Shown here one piece after another: positions 1 through 5,600 of a DNA stretch of 7,065 nt. Both the position numbers and the translations under genes were made by a program. Source of the DNA: an uncultured Mollicutes bacterium (GTDB lineage Bacteria > Bacillota_I > Bacilli_A > Acholeplasmatales > Anaeroplasmataceae); assembly GCA_947174685.1 (NCBI GenBank), contig CAMWJY010000040.1, forward strand, positions 1-7,065, read 5' to 3'. Below the pieces are notes generated by a model. It was given only the letters and a program-made list of their open reading frames with translations. It made no database searches and was not told the DNA's origin. The first letter of the stretch is position 1, and every line of letters begins with the position of its first letter.

Positions 1-75
1 GTAAGAAATAGTGTATTATATGCATGCTTCTTCTTATCAATTTATTTCATCTTTTTTAAAAAAATTTTAAAGTAG
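1..75 (+). CDS. C-terminal end of an unidentified, probably membrane-anchored protein (partial)
   Basis: Frame 1 is open from the first base of the window to a TAG at 73-75, giving 24 residues. They contain a run of hydrophobic and aromatic residues (VLYACFFLSIYFIFF) followed by the basic tail KKILK, which looks like the last transmembrane helix of a protein with a cytoplasmic basic end. The rest of the gene lies outside the window, so no family can be named. Support for a real gene is indirect: the reading frame is open to the edge, and the SD of the next small ORF starts on its stop codon, as is usual in tightly packed operons. The next ORF (88-237) is in the same frame, so the TAG could instead be a nonsense mutation splitting one longer gene. 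A chance open stretch in AT-rich DNA is also possible. Confidence 0.4.
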   Translation, partial: VRNSVLYACFFLSIYFIFFKKILK

Positions 76-82
76 GGAGAGG
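74..82 (+). promoter_or_regulatory. Shine-Dalgarno site for the 49-codon ORF
   Basis: AGGGAGAGG lies 5 nt before the ATG at 88 and overlaps the TAG that ends the preceding partial frame. It is among the best SD matches in the window and is the main reason to take the small ORF seriously. Confidence 0.55.
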
Positions 83-87
83 TACCT

Positions 88-237
88 ATGATACTACGTT
101 TTTTTAGATATATACTTTCTAAATTACGCAAAAAAAGCAACTGTAATGTATCTGTTACAGTTACCAAATTTGTTGTAAAAAAGACAGTTTATATAAAAAA
201 AGAAGATTCTACCTCTTTGCCTAACCCGCACGAGTAG
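88..237 (+). CDS. Small basic protein of unknown function, 49 aa
   Basis: The ORF has an ATG start, a well-placed SD and a TAG stop, and encodes 49 residues. The N-terminus is aromatic and basic (ILRFFRYILSKLRKK, residues 2-16), like a membrane-surface amphipathic helix. A beta-prone stretch follows (VSVTVTKFVV, residues 21-30), then KK-rich sequence and a short polar end. I see no signal peptide, no clear transmembrane helix and no recognisable family. It starts 12 nt after the stop of the preceding partial frame and is in the same frame, so it may be a second cistron, a reinitiation product or the detached end of one longer gene. Its 3' end is covered by the antisense RNA candidate at 195-289, and the minus-strand hairpins at 130-162 and 204-242 fall inside its coding sequence. 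The hairpins could be the real function of this DNA and the ORF incidental. A type I toxin is conceivable from the geometry, but the protein is not hydrophobic enough to look like the known ones. Confidence 0.42.
   Translation: MILRFFRYILSKLRKKSNCNVSVTVTKFVVKKTVYIKKEDSTSLPNPHE
130..162 (-). terminator. Second minus-strand terminator-like hairpin inside the small ORF
   Basis: AACTGTAA (139-146) and TTACAGTT (155-162) form a perfect 8-bp inverted repeat with an 8-nt loop. On the minus strand it is followed by GC and then seven U. It would catch transcripts running through the first terminator. The stem is AT-rich and lies inside an open reading frame, so chance cannot be excluded. Confidence 0.33.
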
Positions 238-242
238 AATCT
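195..242 (-). terminator. Rho-independent terminator of the small RNA candidate
   Basis: Arms at 234-242 and 204-212 form a perfect 9-bp stem, with a 3-bp inner helix (228-230 with 218-220). On the minus strand the stem is followed by UCUUUUUUU. The loop is long (21 nt) and the stem has only three G/C pairs, so strength is moderate. On the plus strand the hairpin has no U-tract. Confidence 0.5.
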
Positions 243-289
243 CACCACCATGGAAAACATGGGAGGTTAGATTTTACTCTAACCTTGCT
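195..289 (-). ncRNA. Candidate small structured RNA, about 95 nt, antisense to the end of the 49-codon ORF
   Basis: A promoter with a 17-nt spacer (296-324) points into this segment, and a hairpin followed by UCUUUUUUU ends it, so a transcript of about 95 nt is predicted. In transcript order it folds into three parts: an 8-bp hairpin AGGUUAGA/UCUAACCU (285-264), a small CCAUG/CAUGG hairpin (262-248), and a 9-bp terminator stem AGAUUCUAC/GUAGAAUCU (242-204). The terminator loop carries a further 3-bp helix (UGC/GCA) displaying GGGUUAG. That loop can pair with the CUAACC of the first hairpin, so a pseudoknot or alternative fold is possible. About 43 nt are complementary to the 3' end of the 88-237 ORF. 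I do not recognise it as SRP RNA, 6S, tmRNA, RNase P RNA or any riboswitch. Its function is unknown; antisense control of the small ORF is an inference from position. Confidence 0.48.
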
Positions 290-329
290 ATTTATATTAT
301 ATGATATTTACTCTAAAAAATCAATACAC
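238..329. other. Intergenic region between convergent units
   Basis: This stretch separates the plus-strand small ORF from the minus-strand degV unit. It contains the small-RNA promoter and the 5' half of the RNA candidate. The inverted repeat AGGTTAGA/TCTAACCT (264-271 with 278-285) could also act as a weak plus-strand terminator, but only a poor U-tract follows it. I see no coding potential here. Confidence 0.5.
296..324 (-). promoter_or_regulatory. Sigma-A-type promoter of the small RNA candidate
   Basis: On the minus strand TTGATT (319-324) is the -35 and TATAAT (296-301) the -10, separated by exactly 17 nt. The -10 is a perfect consensus and the -35 matches 4 of 6. The expected start is about position 288-289. 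It lies just beyond the degV terminator, so it does not serve degV. Confidence 0.6.
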
Positions 330-362
330 AAAAAAATTAAGCCAAGAACCTTCCTTGGCTTA
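330..362 (-). terminator. Rho-independent terminator of the degV-like gene
   Basis: A 9-bp perfect stem, TAAGCCAAG (338-346) with CTTGGCTTA (354-362), has a 7-nt loop. On the minus strand it is followed by AAUUUUUUU. It begins 7 nt after the degV stop codon. In the plus direction the tail is only moderately U-rich, so it may terminate convergent transcription weakly. Confidence 0.85.
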
Positions 363-368
363 TCTTAA

Positions 369-1235
369 TTATTTACCTAAATGACAAATCGCAACCATAC
401 CAGGACCTGTATGTGCTCCAATAATAGGACATAAAGTGGTATGCTTAATTTCAACATTAGGAAATTCCTTTTTTACCTCTGCCTCTAAAACTAATGCTAG
501 CTCTCTTGCATCGGCATCACAGATATAAACTGTTTGAGATAACTCTTCATTATAATTTGCTTTAAAATATTCAAATAATGCATGAACAGCCGCCTTATTT
601 CCATGCTTTTTAGCAATCGTTGCAAGATGCCCTGTTTCATCAATCTTTAAGATTGGTTTAATATTCAGCATAGAACCAACTACCGCAGTTGCAGAGCTTA
701 CTCTTCCACCACGCTTAAGATACATTAAGTCCTGAACTAAGAACCAATGCTTAATCTTTGGTACTAATGCTTCAATTACATTTTTATTATCCTCTAAAGA
801 CATTCCTGCTTCGCGATTCTTTAGTGCCTCTTCTATAAGCACACCCATACCTCCTGTAGCTCCTAAGGAATCTACTGGATAAACATCTAAATCAGGATAC
901 TTCTCCTTTAAGGATTCCTTTGCTAAACAAGCAGCACTATAGGTTGAGGAAAGTCCACTAGATAAGCAAAGATATAAAATTGAATATCCATCCTTTAAAT
1001 ATGGTTCAAAATATTCCTCATATTGGAATGGTGTAATTTGACTTGTCTTTGTCAAATCTCCATTTCTTTGACCATCATAAAACTTTTTCATAATATCATC
1101 AGGCTCTGGACCGAAAGAGGTACGCATCTCTTCTCCTAAAGAATATTGCATAGGGATGAACTTTAATCCCCACTTATCTACAGATACCTGTTCAATATCA
1201 CCAGAAACATCCATTAAAATTACATATTGATTCAT
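369..1235 (-). CDS. DegV/FakB-family fatty-acid-binding protein
   Basis: The protein has 288 residues, close to the roughly 280 usual for the DegV family. FakB-type members hold a fatty acid that the kinase FakA phosphorylates for phospholipid synthesis; they act in the cytoplasm. Visible family features in order are: the first strand ending in DVSGD (9-13, in place of the more usual DSxxD), TSQ at 64-66, the LSSGLSSTYSAA segment (91-102), the signature YLKRGGRVSSATAVVGSMLNI (172-192) running into KPIL, and the C-terminal HTGPGMVA (275-282). In characterised FakBs the equivalents of S93, R175 and H275 contact the bound carboxylate or phosphate; this assignment comes from motif position, not structure. 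The start is set by AGGAG 10 nt upstream. The gene has its own promoter and terminator. Which fatty acid it prefers cannot be told, and no fakA partner is in the window. Confidence 0.93.
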   Translation of the reverse strand: MNQYVILMDVSGDIEQVSVDKWGLKFIPMQYSLGEEMRTSFGPEPDDIMKKFYDGQRNGDLTKTSQITPFQYEEYFEPYLKDGYSILYLCLSSGLSSTYSAACLAKESLKEKYPDLDVYPVDSLGATGGMGVLIEEALKNREAGMSLEDNKNVIEALVPKIKHWFLVQDLMYLKRGGRVSSATAVVGSMLNIKPILKIDETGHLATIAKKHGNKAAVHALFEYFKANYNEELSQTVYICDADARELALVLEAEVKKEFPNVEIKHTTLCPIIGAHTGPGMVAICHLGK

Positions 1236-1245
1236 AATACTTCAA

Positions 1246-1250
1246 CTCCT
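1246..1250 (-). promoter_or_regulatory. Shine-Dalgarno site of the degV-like gene
   Basis: AGGAG on the minus strand lies 10 nt before the ATG at 1235, a slightly long but workable spacing. No other in-frame start has a comparable site. Confidence 0.75.
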
Positions 1251-1273
1251 AAAAATATATCAATTTCTTACAT

Positions 1274-1302
1274 ATTTTACCCTATATCTTTACTATTTGC
1301 AA
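1274..1302 (-). promoter_or_regulatory. Sigma-A-type promoter of the degV-like gene
   Basis: On the minus strand TTGCAA (1297-1302) and TAAAAT (1274-1279) are separated by 17 nt. The start would fall near 1267, giving a leader of about 31 nt that contains the SD. The promoter sits in the 78-bp gap after murD, so degV can be expressed alone as well as by readthrough, because no murD terminator is visible. Confidence 0.62.
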
Positions 1303-1313
1303 GAAAATAATAT

Positions 1314-2540
1314 TTATTCTAGGATTTTTGTAGCAATCTCGTTAAAATATTTCCCTCGTTCTATATAATTTTTAAAATGATCAAAGCTTGCAAACATTGG
1401 AGAAAATAAGATAATCTCATTGGTTCGATCCTGATATGCCTTATGAAAGGCTTCATCTAATGAATCAAAGGTGAAGCATTTGATTCTATTTTCCTCCATA
1501 TACTCTTTTACTTTTTCCTTCGTCTGACCATAGGCATAAACTCTTTTCAGCTTAGGTAATACACTTTGTAAGCATGCTAGGTTTTCCTTACGATCATATC
1601 CTCCACATACAAGCTCTACTTTGTCAAAGCACTCTAATGCTGCCATAGTAGAATAAGGATTTGTACTCTTTGCATCATTATAAATAAAATCATTAATTTT
1701 AGTTAATCTATATTCTACCTCTTCAAAAGTCTTTAATTGGTCTCTTATTACTTTAGGGCATATTCCCTTTACTAAGGATACAGCTGAAATTGATGCCATA
1801 ACATCCTCTAACAAGAAAGGCTTATCTATTAGATTTTGTTCAATCTTCATAACTTTCTTCTTATTATTGTAGATGAAGCCATCATAAGCATAACACTTAG
1901 CCAAATAGAAATTTCTGGAAAAAGAAATTCTTTCAGAATCGATGAACTTAACTATATCTCTTAAAATAGGGTCATCCAAATGATATATCGTATAATGATT
2001 AGAGTTTTGATATCTACAAATATTTGCCTTGCTGTCGATATAATCTTTGTAGGTGGCATGGTGATCCAAATGACAAGGATGAACATTTAACAAAACGCTG
2101 ATATTAAAATCTAGCTTACTCATCTCTAATTGGAAGCTAGAGCATTCTACAACAAAAATATCTGCAGTAGGATGTTCTACCAAAGCTCTACATATACTAT
2201 ATCCAATATTACCACAGGCTACTACATCGTATTTTGAAGATAATATGTGGGTAATCAAAGAAACTGTCGTTGTTTTTCCGTTGCTGCCTGTTACACCAAT
2301 ATAAAACTTTTTTCTAAGCATAAAGGCAAGCTCAACATCTGTAATCACTTGCACTTTACGTTCTAAAAACATCTCTATTATAGGCTCAGATATTGGAATG
2401 CCTGGTGCCTTTACAACTAAGTCATAATCAAACTCTTTAACTTCATCTAAATTTAAATAGTCATATTCTAATTGGTCTTCTTCCAATAATAATATAACTC
2501 CATCATTGGCTACACCTTTTCCTAAAACTAAAGTCTTCAT
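1314..2540 (-). CDS. murD: Divergent UDP-N-acetylmuramoylalanine--D-glutamate ligase (MurD-like)
   Basis: MurD adds D-glutamate to UDP-MurNAc-L-Ala using ATP in the cytoplasm. At 408 residues this protein is about 40 shorter than the usual 450. The loss lies mostly in a compressed N-terminal Rossmann domain (1-75, with APGIP at 45-49) and in the central domain. The Mur-ligase P-loop GSNGKTT (85-91) is intact, as are GNIG (110-113), ECSSFQLE (132-139), the probable carbamylated lysine K171 in DSKANI, NDAKSTNP (288-295), GGYDR (313-317) and SPMFASFDHFKNYIERG (380-396). Several positions depart from the family: the usual DHLDRH reads CHLDHH (156-161), HR before the C-terminal domain reads YR (277-278), and SPACAS reads SPMFAS. 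The binding framework survives, so it is probably active, but a specialised paralogue is possible. It stands outside a division/cell-wall cluster. The start is fixed by AGAGGTG 5 nt upstream. Confidence 0.85.
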   Translation of the reverse strand: MKTLVLGKGVANDGVILLLEEDQLEYDYLNLDEVKEFDYDLVVKAPGIPISEPIIEMFLERKVQVITDVELAFMLRKKFYIGVTGSNGKTTTVSLITHILSSKYDVVACGNIGYSICRALVEHPTADIFVVECSSFQLEMSKLDFNISVLLNVHPCHLDHHATYKDYIDSKANICRYQNSNHYTIYHLDDPILRDIVKFIDSERISFSRNFYLAKCYAYDGFIYNNKKKVMKIEQNLIDKPFLLEDVMASISAVSLVKGICPKVIRDQLKTFEEVEYRLTKINDFIYNDAKSTNPYSTMAALECFDKVELVCGGYDRKENLACLQSVLPKLKRVYAYGQTKEKVKEYMEENRIKCFTFDSLDEAFHKAYQDRTNEIILFSPMFASFDHFKNYIERGKYFNEIATKILE

Positions 2541-2545
2541 TGTAA

Positions 2546-2552
2546 CACCTCT
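2546..2552 (-). promoter_or_regulatory. Shine-Dalgarno site of murD
   Basis: AGAGGTG on the minus strand ends 5 nt before the ATG at 2540, a standard spacing that supports this start. Confidence 0.75.
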
Positions 2553-2600
2553 TATATAAGCATACGAAAAAGACTCTCATTTTATGAAATTTAAGGATAA
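2553..2600 (-). other. Leader between the lipoprotein terminator and murD
   Basis: This AT-rich gap should hold the murD promoter. The only candidate I see is a -10-like TAAAAT (2579-2584), without a convincing -35 at 16-18 nt. Expression by readthrough of the preceding terminator cannot be excluded. No small ORF with an SD is visible. Confidence 0.3.
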
Positions 2601-2633
2601 AGAAAAAGCCTATAGAATTGCTTCTATAAGCTT
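2601..2633 (-). terminator. Rho-independent terminator of the lipoprotein gene
   Basis: A 12-bp stem (2622-2633 with 2606-2617, one G-U pair) is capped by a GCAA loop of the stable GNRA type. On the minus strand it is followed by UUUCUUUAUCC. It starts 10 nt after the lipoprotein stop codon and separates that gene from murD. Confidence 0.8.
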
Positions 2634-2643
2634 CTTTATAGCT

Positions 2644-5600
2644 TTAAGCCGTTTTAATAACGGAAAGCTTCCAACCATCATGTATATTTAATACAATATT
2701 ATAGGTACCTGTGACATTAACCATAGCATTCCCATCACTATTAACTCCAAAGTAAGCCTTTGAAGCATCATCAAGATTCCAATAATTAGCTTGAACTCCC
2801 CAACTTTCATCAGCAAGCTTCCAGCCTTTATCTACTGTATCAAACACAACTCCTGTAATAGTAAGTGTACCTGCATCATAATCAGCTACAAGCTTCCAAG
2901 CATCACCTGTACCCCAGCCGTTGATATCGCCTCTTAGATAAAGAACTGGCAAAGCATCAAAGCTATTATCTTCTCTAGCTCCACATACTGTACAATTTCT
3001 ATGTCTTGAGCCTTGTTCTCCTTCATAGACTCCTTCGCTATCAATAACCCAATCACCATATTCATGTGGCTGAGGATTAGTTTCACTACAGCCTACAAAT
3101 GTACAATGCTGTGTATGGAAGCCATCAACACTTGTATCATATTCTTCTGACCAAACATGATCATGGTCTGCTAGAGGCTTTTCATAGCCACACTTGATAC
3201 ATACATTGCTAGTTGAGTTATACTCATGAGGCATTTTTGCAGATTCTTCACCACAAGTTGTACAAATCTGCCAATGATATGCTGTATCAGCAACACCATC
3301 TTGCTCATATAGATATGTATCATCATAAGTGTGTACATGATCATATGCTTCTGCTAATTCTTTAGTTTCAAATGAATGACCATCAAAAGTTACCCAGCAT
3401 TCATTCTTAATCTTATTTATCTTTAATTCGTTTCTTCCTGCTTCAGGAATAATATCAAATATCATAAGAGTGAAGCCTGTACCATCTTCAGCAATTACGC
3501 CTTTTGAAACCTGAATAACAAATGTATACCAGCCTTCATTTTCAGAATCTAAAACACCTACTGTTGAACCAAATCCACCTGTTAAAACTCCTGAATCAGT
3601 ATATGCATGACCATATAGATTTTCCCATTCAGCAACCTTATGAACATGAATTGTAACTGATGCTGGTTGAAGATATTCCTCATATGCAGCTATAGCAGCT
3701 TCTTTATTCAAATAAACACCATCACCATTATCAATAAAATAGAATGCTTTTCCTTCTAATAATTCCTCTGATAAAGCTACTCCTTTGATTTCATGCTTGA
3801 TTATTTTTTCATCCTCTGTATGGAAAATTATTCCAAAGCTATTAAACTCTTCAGCATTTTTGAAGGTAATCTTATACCAGCCATTTGCATCTTCTTCAGC
3901 AGGCATTACTGTGTCATATCCACCAACCTCAACACCGCTATAAGTATAAACATAAACTATTTCTCCTGTTGGCCATGCAGGTGCGTAATAGTAAATTGCA
4001 TATTCTGGAGTTACAATAGGTGGCTGTGCTGTTATTTCATATTCTTCTGCTAACTCTTTAGTTTCAAATACATTTCCATCATAAGTTATCCAGCAATCAC
4101 TCTTAATTCCTTCAATTTTGTATTCTTCTCTGCCAGCCTTATCAATCATATCAAATAGCATAAGAGTAAAGCCATCAGCATCTGCAAGAATTTCTTTTCT
4201 TGCAATCTCTACAACAAATGTATACCAGCCTTCATTTTCAGTGTCTAAAACACCCATATTTGAACCAAATTCACCTGTCAAATCTTCTGAAGCAGTATAA
4301 GCATGTCCATAAAGCTCTTCCCAGTTTTCTCTCTTATGAACATGAATAGTAACTGTTACTTTTTCATTTAGATTAACAATTTCTTCATATTGAGCTTCTG
4401 CATCCTGCTTATTACCAAAAATTGCATCATCATTATCAATAAAGTAGAAGGCTTTTCCTTCTAGAAGCTCCTCTGTAAGAGTTACATTAAACTCGTGCTT
4501 AATTACATCTTCATCATTTGTATGGAAGATAATACCGAAGCCACTAAATTCTTCTGCTGTTTTAAAGGTAACCTTGTACCAGCCAGTTTCTCCATCTGCA
4601 AGCATTTCTGTATGATATCCACCAACAGAAGGACCTTCAAAGGTATAAACATAAACTGCTTCACCCTCTGCCCAAGCAGGAGCATAGTAGAAAATTGTAT
4701 ATTCAACCTTTACGACAGGTATTAATGTTAGCTCATATTCTTCTGCAGCTTCCTTAGTTTCATAAGCTGTACCGTCATAAGCTACCCAGCAATCACTCTT
4801 TATTCCTTCTATCTTTAACTCTTCTCTAGCTGAACCAGGACGCTCATCATATACCATAAGAGTAAAGCCTGAACCATCTAAAGCAACTACACTTTCACCA
4901 ACCTCTATAGCAAATGTGTACCAGCCTTCATTATCTGGATCTAAAGTACCCTTAAGTGAACCAAATGGACCAGATAAAACATCATCTGCAGTAACATAGG
5001 CATGACCATAAATGTCTTCCCATTCAGCAACCTTATGAACATGAATAGTAATTGTTACCTTTACCTCTGTAATTTTTTCATAAGCGGCTTCTGCTAACTC
5101 AAAGCTTGTATATCCAGCTTCTTCACCAACAGCAATAAAATAAATCTTATCTTTAGAGTTTGTACTTCTGCTTAACTCAGTTTCATCCTCATCTAAATAG
5201 AAGCTTAGATTGAAACCATCACTAATATCTTTAGCAGTCTTGAAGGTTAAAGAATACCAGCCCTCATGGTCAGCAACACTTTCAAGAGAAGTCTTATCAA
5301 AATCTAATCCAGTTGCAGCTACAGCTTCGGCAGCAGGAGCATACATATAAATTGTATATTCAACCTTATTATTTTCTTCATATTGAGCTTCTGCAGCCTG
5401 CTTATTACTAAAAATTGCATCATCATTACTAATAAAGTAGAAGGCCTTTCCTTCTAGAAGCTCATCTGTAAGAGTTACATTAAACTCGTGCTTAATTACA
5501 TCTTCATCATTTGTATGGAAGATAATACCGAAGCCACTAAATTCTTCTGCTGTTTTAAAGGTAACCTTGTACCAGCCAGTTTCTCCATCTGCAAGCATTT

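Noticed and set aside
73..75. TAG read as a sense codon (recoded or selenocysteine/pyrrolysine-like)
   Set aside because: The small ORF itself ends in TAG, and an SD sits directly on this TAG, which favours a genuine stop.
195..289. Riboswitch controlling a downstream minus-strand gene
   Set aside because: No minus-strand gene follows within the window; the plus-strand ORF lies there instead. The layout fits a stand-alone small RNA better, though a gene left of the window cannot be excluded.
1303..1320. AT-rich near-palindrome at the end of murD as a terminator
   Set aside because: It has only A-T pairs with mismatches and overlaps the degV -35 region; no stable stem.
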